A stretch of DNA of 64,000 nt from Bacteroides oleiciplenus YIT 12058 (GTDB lineage Bacteria; Bacteroidota; Bacteroidia; Bacteroidales; Bacteroidaceae), in NCBI RefSeq assembly GCF_000315485.1, contig NZ_JH992940.1, positions 829,057-893,056 of the forward strand. The letters run 5' to 3'. This document shows, piece after piece, positions 16,602-24,213 of this stretch. How positions within the stretch are numbered: position 1 is the first letter of the stretch; the number at the start of each line of letters is the position of its first letter. The notes beneath the pieces are model-generated. The model was not told the DNA's origin. It was given only the letters and a program-made list of their open reading frames with translations, and did no database searches. Position numbers and translations under genes: made by a program.

Positions 16602-18212
16602 ATGAAACATATAACATCTATCATAAAGTTGCTCACACTTGCTCTACTGCTTATAGTCGGATATGCTTGTACGGACAACTTTGATAAAATCAACCAAAAA
16701 GACTATCAAGTGGATAAAGAAGAGCTGGGACGCGAAGGGTATAACGTCGGTGCCAGTCTCAAAGGATTACAAGGACTAGTTATTCCTACGGAAGAACATC
16801 TTTATCAATTTGTTGAAGCACTTGGAACAGGTGCATTTGCTGGTTACATTGGTTGTACAGTAGAGTGGACAGCAAAATTTGAAACCTACAACCCGCCCAT
16901 TGATTGGCAAGAAGCACCATTTTCCGACCTCATCACACGTACCTATCCCTTCTATCGAGACCTGCTCGATGAGACAGACGATCCAATCGCACTCGCATTG
17001 GGTAAATTGTTGCGCGTAACTATCATGCAACGGGTAACTGATATGTATGGGCCTATTCCCTATTCCAAAATCATCTCCAAGACAGGTGAAGTTTCGCTTA
17101 CTGTATCCTATGACTCACAGGAAGAGGTTTATAAGCAGATGTTCAAAGAATTGGATGAAGTGAGTGACGTACTCAAAGAAAACCTCAACTTGAGCGCAGA
17201 AGCTTTTCGTAAATTCGATGACGTGTATCAGGGCGACCTATCCAAATGGCTCAAATTTGCCAATTCACTCAAATTACGCATGGCAATGCGCCTGACCTAC
17301 GTGCCAGAGATGAAGGAAGAAGTTCAGCGGATAGCTGAAGAAGCTGTAGCAGCAGGTGTTATTACACAAAACATTGACAATGCATTCTTGAAGGTGGAAG
17401 AAAATCGAGCTGCTATGATTTTTAATGATTGGAATGACCAGCGTGTAGGAGCTGATATTATCTCGTACATGAACGGTTATAAAGATTCGCGACGGGAGAA
17501 GATGTTCACTACTGTCAAAATGACTGTATATGATGAAAACTTCCAACCTCAGGAAATAGACGGATATGCAGGCATTCGCATCGGAATTGATGTAACAACC
17601 AAAGATGACATAATAGGAGTATACAGCAAACCGATCATAACAAGCACTAGTCCTTATATGTGGATGAACTCTGCCGAAATAACCTTCCTGCGTGCCGAAG
17701 GCGCTTTACGCGGTTGGAATATGGGAGGTGATGCCAAGACATTGTATAATCAGGCGATAACTCTCTCCTTTGAACAACACGGAGTATCGGGTGTCGAAGC
17801 ATATACGACAGATATGACTAATATACCAGAGGCGTACAGCGATCCAACCTTCACTTATACTGATTGGGAAGGACCAAGAAGTACCATAACCATTGCATGG
17901 GAAGACGGTGATGAAAATTTTGAGCGAAATCTTGAGCGAATTATCACCCAGAAATGGATTGCCAATTTTCCACTCGGTGTCGAGGCATGGAGCGAATTCC
18001 GCCGTACAGGCTATCCACACCTTATACCAGTGATAGAGAACAAGAGTGGCGGCAGCATCAATTCTAACCACATGATACGTCGTTTATGGTATCCTCCTAC
18101 CGAGTATACAGAGAATCTCCAGAACATCAACCAAGCGATAGGCATGTTGGGAGGCCCCGATAATGGAGGGACAAGGTTGTGGTGGGATAAGAAACCCTAC
18201 TCCAATCCATGA
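16602..18212 (+). CDS. SusD/RagB family glycan-binding lipoprotein
   Basis: 536 aa, SusD-like lid of the adjacent SusC. Lipoprotein signal with Cys23 (LIVGYAC|TDNFD). TPR-rich SusD features: 'GALRGWNMGG', 'ALGKLLRVTIMQRVTDMYG', and the C-terminal 'GMLGGPDNGGTRLWWD' typical of the SusD-like_2 class. It binds the oligosaccharide on the cell surface and closes over the transporter. Directly followed by three further surface lipoproteins. Confidence 0.93.
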   Translation: MKHITSIIKLLTLALLLIVGYACTDNFDKINQKDYQVDKEELGREGYNVGASLKGLQGLVIPTEEHLYQFVEALGTGAFAGYIGCTVEWTAKFETYNPPIDWQEAPFSDLITRTYPFYRDLLDETDDPIALALGKLLRVTIMQRVTDMYGPIPYSKIISKTGEVSLTVSYDSQEEVYKQMFKELDEVSDVLKENLNLSAEAFRKFDDVYQGDLSKWLKFANSLKLRMAMRLTYVPEMKEEVQRIAEEAVAAGVITQNIDNAFLKVEENRAAMIFNDWNDQRVGADIISYMNGYKDSRREKMFTTVKMTVYDENFQPQEIDGYAGIRIGIDVTTKDDIIGVYSKPIITSTSPYMWMNSAEITFLRAEGALRGWNMGGDAKTLYNQAITLSFEQHGVSGVEAYTTDMTNIPEAYSDPTFTYTDWEGPRSTITIAWEDGDENFERNLERIITQKWIANFPLGVEAWSEFRRTGYPHLIPVIENKSGGSINSNHMIRRLWYPPTEYTENLQNINQAIGMLGGPDNGGTRLWWDKKPYSNP

Positions 18213-18254
18213 GAGAGTTATAAATGTGAACAATACGAATAAAATAGAAATAGT

Positions 18255-19202
18255 ATGAAAACAATTATGAATAAACTACTCAGGTATGGTTTGTTGCTAA
18301 TAATCCTTGTTTTGCCTACGGCATGCAATGACTGGAATGGACCGGAACCTGTAAATCTCGATATCAACAGTGCCAAAGACCAAAATCCAGAATTATGGGC
18401 ACGTTATATGAAAGTATTACATACTTATAAACAGAGCAAGCATTATATAACTTACGCACGCTTTGATAACTCTATAGAGGAACCGGTAAATGAAGGAAGC
18501 TATCTCCGCTCATTGCCCGACTCCCTAGATATTGTAACTCTAAGCAGTCCCGACAAGATATCCGATTATGATCTGGAAGATATTCCTCTATTGCAGGAAA
18601 AAAGTATTCGTGTACTTTATCTCATAGACTTTACTGCCCAAGAGACTACATTCACTGATATTGCGGCTTGGGGTATCTGGTTGGACAAAGCCGTAGCTAC
18701 AGTAAACGAACTTAAGTTAGATGGTTTCGCCTTTACCGGAACACCGCTTTATAGCGGAACGGATGCTGAATTGGCGGCACATAAAGAGAAATCACGACTG
18801 ATGGTTTCCAAACTCTCTGCTGCGGCTGGGCAAAATAAGTTACTGGTGTTGGAAGGAAATCCTGCTTTTGTTGATGATGTAGACCTTGACAAATTGAATT
18901 ATGTAGTGTTGAATACTGCTGACCTGACTAATGTCACTGACTTAAAACTACAAATTGCAGGAGTTCTGGCTAACGATAAATTACCTAAAGATAAATTATT
19001 GCTTGCTGCCCGAATAGGTGAACAGATGACTAACGAAACTAGCATAAAACAAGATGCCGTAACTCTAATGACTGACCGTGTAGCCTCACTCGGTCTATTG
19101 GGAGGATTGGGAATTTACGCTATAGGCGGAGATTATTACAGTTCGAAAATGAATTATGAAATTACGCGAACGGCTATTCAGCAAATGAATCCATCGAAGT
19201 AA
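18255..19202 (+). CDS. Surface lipoprotein with GH18-like fold lacking catalytic residues
   Basis: 315 aa. Lipobox ends at Cys24 (VLPTAC|NDWNG). The order of strands and 'WLDKAVATVNELKLDGFAFTG' match a GH18 TIM barrel, but the DxxDxDxE motif reads DGFAFTGT: only the first Asp remains and the catalytic Glu is gone. In the N-glycan loci I know, such proteins are surface glycan-binding proteins. It lies 43 nt after SusD. Inactivity and a binding role are inferred from the missing residues and position. Confidence 0.72.
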   Translation: MKTIMNKLLRYGLLLIILVLPTACNDWNGPEPVNLDINSAKDQNPELWARYMKVLHTYKQSKHYITYARFDNSIEEPVNEGSYLRSLPDSLDIVTLSSPDKISDYDLEDIPLLQEKSIRVLYLIDFTAQETTFTDIAAWGIWLDKAVATVNELKLDGFAFTGTPLYSGTDAELAAHKEKSRLMVSKLSAAAGQNKLLVLEGNPAFVDDVDLDKLNYVVLNTADLTNVTDLKLQIAGVLANDKLPKDKLLLAARIGEQMTNETSIKQDAVTLMTDRVASLGLLGGLGIYAIGGDYYSSKMNYEITRTAIQQMNPSK

Positions 19203-19213
19203 AAAAAATAATT

Positions 19214-20869
19214 ATGAGAAGAAATTTTATCATATATATTACATTCTTGCTGTTATTAACAGTGGGGATGACAGGGTGTACCGAAGAGTCAATTTCCATG
19301 GACTCAGCCAAACTGCCCGATGAAACGATGATCGATAATACGTCTGGAGTACTGCGTAGTGTAAATACGTTGACTAACAAAGTAGTTGTCGACCTGACAG
19401 AAGGTGATCATTCCACTACTGAAGAAATCTATTATTTGTTATCGCAACCTGCTAAGACTGGACTTACGGTAACTGCAATTGTAGATGAAATGCTTGTGGA
19501 AGATTATAATAAGGCAAACAATACTAAACTAAATGCTTTGCCTGTTGAAAATGTAACGTTTGAGGGAGATGGCACATTCTCTATAGCTGTAGGGAAACAG
19601 GAGTCCGCTATAATCAGATTTACCATTTCGACAGACGGATTAAATTTCAATACTCCGTACTTGTTACCAATAACTGTAACACAAATGCCTACTGGGATAC
19701 AGGGACAAACTGTCAAGAATATACTCTACTATGCAGTCAGCATTAGAAAGAAAATAACGACATGCAGTCCATCTAATCCATATGAACAGATAGATATACC
19801 ACCAATGTTGCCCGATGCACTCGTAATATTCTATGTAAATACCTCGACCTACCAACCTCTTATTGCTGATATATATGGTATTAGAAAAACTAATCAAACA
19901 GACTTCACTGCAGCACTGTATAATATTGGCAGTATAGTGAACCTGCGTACCACAACGGTAGATTACGATCCAATGAATCGAAGAGCCTTGCTCAGTCTGA
20001 GCAGTGACATGCGCGACGTACTGGAACAAGCCGACAAATTCATCCGTCCACTTCAAGAACATGGACGCAAAGTATGCCTTTGTGTTGAAGGTGGGGGTAA
20101 AGGACTTGGTTTCTGTAATATGGCCGATGGACAAATTGCCGATTTTACTCAACAGGTGAAAGATGTAATAGAACTTTACGGTCTGGATGGAGTGAATCTA
20201 CGTGATGAAGGGAGCGCTTATGGTAAACAAGGCATGCCCGCAGTGAACACCACTTCCTATCCTAAACTCATTAAAGCTCTGCGTGAGGCCCTTCCTGACA
20301 AGATGCTCACTCTTGTTGATAAAGACGAGCCTACCGAGTATTTTTATGATGTGAATCGGTGCGGAGGTGTTGAAGTAGGTAGATACATAGACTATGCCTG
20401 GCACACTTATGACGACATAAAAGAACTTGTCCAGATTATAGAGCCATGGGAAACAGATCACACTTACAGCGAATATACTCGTAAACCCATCGCTGGGCTG
20501 AGCCCAGAACATTATGGAAGTCTGACCGTACCTTTATATGATCATAGTAACACTTTAAGTGCTAGTTCAATTCGTAGAGTGATGGAATGGAAAAAAGAGA
20601 AGCACAAGAAGAATAACCTTATTGTATATGCATTTGATCTAACTGCAAATGAGCAAAATAATTATGAAGGTATGGTGGGAAACGATGCGTTAAACTACAT
20701 AAATGCTATGATGGATGACGGTTCGTATTGGGGGCAATCAACTGCTCCCCCTTATGATTGGGGAATTATTTATGGTGATTATTCTTATAATTATGCCCCG
20801 TTGGATTGGATACTTGAGGCAACCTATAATGTATATTCAAAAGGATGGGTACGTCCCGCAGGAATGTAA
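19214..20869 (+). CDS. Surface lipoprotein: DUF1735 domain plus GH18-like domain with altered active site
   Basis: 551 aa. Lipobox at Cys22 (GMTGC|TEES). An N-terminal DUF1735 beta-sandwich (about 50-180; 'FNTPYLLPITVTQ' is typical) is followed by a GH18 barrel (about 195-520). The motif is DGVNLRDE: Asp325 and Glu332 stay, but the second and third Asp are Asn328 and Arg330. Arg next to the acid/base position should disturb the substrate-assisted mechanism, so this is probably a binder or a much altered enzyme. 11 nt after the preceding lipoprotein gene. Confidence 0.78.
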   Translation: MRRNFIIYITFLLLLTVGMTGCTEESISMDSAKLPDETMIDNTSGVLRSVNTLTNKVVVDLTEGDHSTTEEIYYLLSQPAKTGLTVTAIVDEMLVEDYNKANNTKLNALPVENVTFEGDGTFSIAVGKQESAIIRFTISTDGLNFNTPYLLPITVTQMPTGIQGQTVKNILYYAVSIRKKITTCSPSNPYEQIDIPPMLPDALVIFYVNTSTYQPLIADIYGIRKTNQTDFTAALYNIGSIVNLRTTTVDYDPMNRRALLSLSSDMRDVLEQADKFIRPLQEHGRKVCLCVEGGGKGLGFCNMADGQIADFTQQVKDVIELYGLDGVNLRDEGSAYGKQGMPAVNTTSYPKLIKALREALPDKMLTLVDKDEPTEYFYDVNRCGGVEVGRYIDYAWHTYDDIKELVQIIEPWETDHTYSEYTRKPIAGLSPEHYGSLTVPLYDHSNTLSASSIRRVMEWKKEKHKKNNLIVYAFDLTANEQNNYEGMVGNDALNYINAMMDDGSYWGQSTAPPYDWGIIYGDYSYNYAPLDWILEATYNVYSKGWVRPAGM

Positions 20870-20913
20870 AACCCTATATTCAATAATTCTGATTATTAAA
20901 AAACAAGAATACC

Positions 20914-22167
20914 ATGAAAATAGAAAAAAATCATCAAGGCTTTCTATCACTTACCACTCTTATAGGTTGGAGTATGGCTCTCCTATTATCAGTGTTGGCT
21001 TGTGATAACAAAGATTATAGCAAGGACTCTCCTTTCGACAATAGCGTATATATTGATGCAGCAAAAGTGAAAGATATAGCTCATTTTACTTTTAATAATG
21101 TCAAACAGACAGGAGAACAACAAATATCAGCAGTATTAGCATACCCTGCCGAACAAGATATCAGTGTCAAATTTCAGGTAGATGCTTCTTTGGCAAGCCA
21201 CTACAACGCACGCTTAGGGAATAATTATGCTGTATTGGATTCTAAATTTTATAAGTTTTCTGCGCAAGATGTTATTATTCACGCAGGAAAAGTCACTTCA
21301 GAAATAGTCACTATTAACTTCTCAAATTTAACAGAACTGGAGATTGATGCAACCTACTTGTTACCTGTTAGTATCAAACAGGCTTCGGGCGGTATGGATA
21401 TGCTGGACGGTTCAAAAACTATTTGCTATATCGTGCGTCGTTCCAGTGCTATTACCACGGCTGTCAGTCTTGCGGACAACTACTTCGAAGTACCGGGATT
21501 CGAAGCTGGCAGCCCCACCGCTGATGTAGTAAACGGTTTGAAGCAACTTACTTTTGAAGCTGTTATAAGAGTAAACAAATTCGATCCCTTGACTGATATT
21601 TCTACCATAATGGGTATCGAGCAATACTGTTTATTCCGTTTCGGCGATTCGGGTTTCCCACGACAGCAATTACAGTTTGCTGCCAATGAGGTCAAGTTTC
21701 CAAAGGCGGATGATGCGAAATATCTGCAACCGGGTGAATGGTACCACGTAGCAGTAACATACGACACAGAAACAAAAATTGCTGTTATTTATGTTGATGG
21801 TAAAGAGCAAAGCCGTATTGAAAATTACGGAACTGGGGAGGCTATTAATTTGGGCAAACAGAAGAAAGGAGATTTCATGTTTAAAATAGGACACTCCTAT
21901 GGTGAACGTGATGATATGACACGTCAACTGAATGGTGAAATCTGCGAAGTACGCATATGGAATGTAATACGTTCACAAGAAGAAGTTTACAAGAATATGT
22001 ATGATATCGTACCTACAACTCCCGGTCTGAAAGCTTACTGGAAGTTCAACGAAGGTAAAGGAAACAATACAGCTAAAGATTTTACAGGCAATGGAAATGA
22101 TGCTATTGCTTATACCGACGCTGTGTGGCCAGCAGGGATTGAAGTCCCTCAAAAAAATAAAGAGTAA
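20914..22167 (+). CDS. Surface glycan-binding lipoprotein: DUF1735 plus LamG domain
   Basis: 417 aa. Lipobox Cys30 (LLSVLAC|DNKD). DUF1735 domain (about 45-165, 'IDATYLLPVSIKQASGG') followed by a concanavalin A-like LamG domain (about 185-395) with 'GEWYHVAVTYD...IAVIYVDGK' and 'GEICEVRIWNVIRSQEEV'. The same architecture occurs in accessory proteins of GH18 N-glycan loci. It probably holds glycoprotein glycans at the surface for the endoglycosidase. A strong terminator follows, so it is the last gene of the SusC operon. Confidence 0.85.
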   Translation: MKIEKNHQGFLSLTTLIGWSMALLLSVLACDNKDYSKDSPFDNSVYIDAAKVKDIAHFTFNNVKQTGEQQISAVLAYPAEQDISVKFQVDASLASHYNARLGNNYAVLDSKFYKFSAQDVIIHAGKVTSEIVTINFSNLTELEIDATYLLPVSIKQASGGMDMLDGSKTICYIVRRSSAITTAVSLADNYFEVPGFEAGSPTADVVNGLKQLTFEAVIRVNKFDPLTDISTIMGIEQYCLFRFGDSGFPRQQLQFAANEVKFPKADDAKYLQPGEWYHVAVTYDTETKIAVIYVDGKEQSRIENYGTGEAINLGKQKKGDFMFKIGHSYGERDDMTRQLNGEICEVRIWNVIRSQEEVYKNMYDIVPTTPGLKAYWKFNEGKGNNTAKDFTGNGNDAIAYTDAVWPAGIEVPQKNKE

Positions 22168-22210
22168 GATCGAAGGTGTCTCCAAACAGGGTTAAAAAGC
22201 CTGAATATAA

Positions 22211-22250
22211 AAATCATCCTTGCAACTCATGAAGTAAGGATGATTTTTTT
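22211..22250 (+). terminator. Terminator of the SusC operon
   Basis: 11-bp perfect stem AAATCATCCTT (22211-22221) / AAGGATGATTT (22236-22246), followed by T residues, 43 nt after the last lipoprotein gene. Confidence 0.85.
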
Positions 22251-22327
22251 GTAGATTCTTTTAAAAAAAAGTGCCTTAAAATGGTATTTTTTATTGTTTT
22301 TTTTGTAACCTAAATGACATTGAGAAT

Positions 22328-22573
22328 ATGACCACAAAAGAAGGCAATACCATAACCATAATCAATTACTCGACAGGTGCCGTTTCGGTCGGTAATAATA
22401 ATCACATTGTTACCAATGTTGATCTTCAAAATCTTGACAACGAAGTAAATAAGTTACTAAAGCAATTACAGGAAAATCATGATGATCGCCTAGAAGCGAT
22501 TAAAGCAGATATTGAGGCCATGAAGGCTGCGATCAAAAGCAAAGATGAGAAAAAAAACACAGGCACGTTTTGA
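22328..22573 (+). CDS. Small unknown protein interrupted at an A8 run (frameshift candidate)
   Basis: 81 aa as it reads, ending ...DEKKNTGTF. The N-terminal part (ITIINYSTGAVSVGNNNHIV) is beta-like and is followed by a coiled coil. At 22550-22557 there is an A8 run; with one A fewer the frame continues as 'RFEKIKGYGGLVLDFAKTI' plus a hydrophobic tail and stops at 22646, 28 nt before a perfect terminator. The intact product would be about 104 aa. This is either slippage at a homopolymer (programmed or variable), a decayed gene or a sequencing error. Function unknown. Confidence 0.55.
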   Translation: MTTKEGNTITIINYSTGAVSVGNNNHIVTNVDLQNLDNEVNKLLKQLQENHDDRLEAIKADIEAMKAAIKSKDEKKNTGTF

Positions 22574-22674
22574 GAAGATAAAGGGCTATGGTGGGCTTGT
22601 GCTGGATTTTGCGAAAACAATTGCGTCTTTTCTTTCATTAGCTTGATTGATTTACCCACAGAAAAAAAACGAAT

Positions 22675-22705
22675 AAAAGTAATTGAGAATACTCAATTAC
22701 TTTTT
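22675..22705 (+). terminator. Terminator after the small frameshifted gene
   Basis: 13-bp perfect stem AAAAGTAATTGAG (22675-22687) / CTCAATTACTTTT (22692-22704), loop AATA, followed by T. It would serve either strand. Between it and the first ncRNA promoter (22706-22889) I see nothing. Confidence 0.8.
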
Positions 22706-22889
22706 AATCATCACATACTTTTTTGTCTAATAACTTTCCACTTAAATATCTTATTTACTTAATATTCTGCAATTTGAGCAGCCCCCATCCCACTCATATG
22801 TTTTATTACCTCAAATACAACTAAATGTATTGTCATTTTTCTTGAAAGATGATATTTTGCATGCTTATGAGAAAAATAGTACAATGTAC

Positions 22890-22920
22890 TTTGATTTCTC
22901 GAAATTTATATCCACCTTTG
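22890..22920 (+). promoter_or_regulatory. Promoter of ncRNA copy 1
   Basis: TTTG at 22890-22893, 19-nt spacer, then CACCTTTG at 22913-22920, a close match to the TTTG-N19-21-TAnnTTTG consensus (first base of the -7 box off). Confidence 0.7.
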
Positions 22921-23114
22921 CAATGCATTACAAAATATTATCAATAATAAGTCTAGGAATCCCTTAGTTGTCGTCAACTACTAGTGTTTAATGCTTGTAG
23001 TTTTATGATAGTACGGCTCTGTGTTTCCCGTGTGGTAGGTTAATTACCCCACTATATCCTAGGCTTCGGCGATAGTTTGTAATGCAGCGGGTCACCAGAG
23101 TCGTATTTTTATTT
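22921..23114 (+). ncRNA. Tandem structured ncRNA, copy 1
   Basis: First of three diverged repeats of about 195 nt. Shared elements in order: GCATTAC; a CTAGGA segment; hairpin TAGTTG-TCGT-CAACTA; hairpin starting CTAC and ending GTAG; ACGGCTCTG...CCCGT; an inner GTGG/CCAC hairpin; TCCTAGGCTTCGGC; GTAATGC; GCGGG...CAGAGTCGT; T-run. ACGGCTCTG pairs with CAGAGTCGT to give the terminator stem. GCATTAC pairs with GTAATGC and CTAGGA with TCCTAG, and these cross the terminator stem. No coding frame. It may belong to one of the Bacteroidales ncRNA motifs in Rfam, which I cannot confirm. Confidence 0.8.
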
Positions 23115-23267
23115 CAGACTCACTATTACGTTTTGAGAATACGAACATGTAAAAGGTTTATTTCTTATATCTATTGCTCCATTTTACCTATGATTTCTCG
23201 TCAAGAATGACAGTTTTTTTAGCAGATCATAAAAAATAGTTTTTAAATAAATAAAGATACACTTTAT

Positions 23268-23299
23268 GTTGGTTTTATCAGAAATTATGCGTAATTTTG
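23268..23299 (+). promoter_or_regulatory. Promoter of ncRNA copy 2
   Basis: GTTG at 23268-23271, 20-nt spacer, TAATTTTG at 23292-23299, a full match to the -7 consensus. Confidence 0.75.
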
Positions 23300-23499
23300 T
23301 ATTGCATTACTTATCTATCATGCCGACTGAAAGCCTAGTGACTTTTAGTCGTAAATGACTACAAGTGTATTTGATACACTTGTAGTTTCGTGATACTACG
23401 GTTCTGTCCCCCGTGTGGAAAGTTAATGCCTCCACTGTACGCTAGGCTTCGGCAAATAGGTATGTAATGCAACGGGGCAGCAGAGCCGTTTATTTTTTA
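23300..23499 (+). ncRNA. Tandem structured ncRNA, copy 2
   Basis: Same plan as copy 1. It has GCATTAC/GTAATGC and GCCTAG/CTAGGC long-range pairs, hairpin TAGTCG-TAAA-TGACTA, a perfect 12-bp hairpin (23359-23370 / 23374-23385, loop TTG), ACGGTTCTG pairing with CAGAGCCGT, an inner GTGGA/TCCAC hairpin, and a terminal T-rich tract. The 3' half from about 23390 is almost identical to copy 3, while the 5' hairpins differ with compensatory changes, which supports a functional RNA. Confidence 0.85.
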
Positions 23500-23737
23500 A
23501 CACTTTAGATTTGCATAGAAATACATCCCTATAGGGATAACCAATTTCTACGAGAAATTATAATATTCCTGTTTTAGCCAAAAATAATATCTTTTCCATG
23601 ATGTCTTGAGTCAAAACCACTATTGTTTATTCATCTTTCCTTGATCAAAAACCTTATTCTATCATCTACCATTTGTCACAAATTAAGACCATATTAATAA
23701 ATAAGACTATTTACAAACATAAAAAACGTAATTTATA

Positions 23738-23768
23738 TTGGAATTATCGGACGATATGCGTACATTTG
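23738..23768 (+). promoter_or_regulatory. Promoter of ncRNA copy 3
   Basis: TTG at 23738-23740, 20-nt spacer, TACATTTG at 23761-23768, matching the Bacteroidetes consensus. Confidence 0.75.
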
Positions 23769-23968
23769 CAACGCATTACAAACCGTTTGTCGATTAATGA
23801 CCTAGGCGTCCTTAGTCGTAGACGACTACGAACGTATTTTTAATATGTTCGTAGTTTCGTGATATTACGGTTCTGTCCCCCGTGTGGAAAGTTAATGCCT
23901 CCACTGTACGCTAGGCTTCGGCAAATAGGTATGTAATGCAACGGGTCAGCAGAGCCGTATTTTTTTAT
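23769..23968 (+). ncRNA. Tandem structured ncRNA, copy 3
   Basis: Third copy. GCATTAC/GTAATGC; CCTAG(G)CGT/ACGCTAGG; hairpin TAGTCG-TAGA-CGACTA; a 13-bp hairpin (23826-23838 / 23842-23854) that keeps pairing despite several changes relative to copy 2; terminator stem ACGGTTCTG/CAGAGCCGT and a T7 run. The stretch 23969-24107 after it holds no gene or clear signal. Gaps between copies (23115-23267, 23500-23737) are AT-rich and empty apart from the promoters. Confidence 0.85.
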
Positions 23969-24107
23969 ACTTTAATTGCTCATAGAAGAAGGTTTCATTT
24001 CGTAAAAGAGAACATTCCAGATATCTCGTAAATCATATTTTCGCTTCCTTTCTTGTTATTTCAAAATTTTCTTAATAACTTGCTACTGTGATTCTTCAAA
24101 ATCCGTT

Positions 24108-24155
24108 GAAGACATAATTATTCAAAGCGTAGTAACCAAAAACAATTATGTCTTC
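24108..24155 (+). repeat. 12-bp perfect inverted repeat before the GH20 gene
   Basis: GAAGACATAATT (24108-24119) and AATTATGTCTTC (24144-24155), 24-nt loop. The 3' arm contains the in-frame ATG at 24148. It could be a leader hairpin, a protein-binding palindrome, or a terminator for the ncRNA region. Confidence 0.6.
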
Positions 24156-24213
24156 GGGAAGGAAGAATACTATTCTCCTTAAAACTCAAAATGTAAAACA
24201 AACCCTTAAACTC

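Noticed and set aside
18255..19202. Active GH18 enzyme
   Set aside because: The catalytic Glu and two of three Asp are missing, so a binding role is reported instead.
22921..23968. CRISPR array
   Set aside because: There are only three units of about 195 nt, diverged, with individual promoters and terminators and no cas genes.
22921..23968. 6S RNA or retron msr/msd
   Set aside because: The stems do not form the single long bulged hairpin of 6S RNA, and no reverse transcriptase is encoded nearby.
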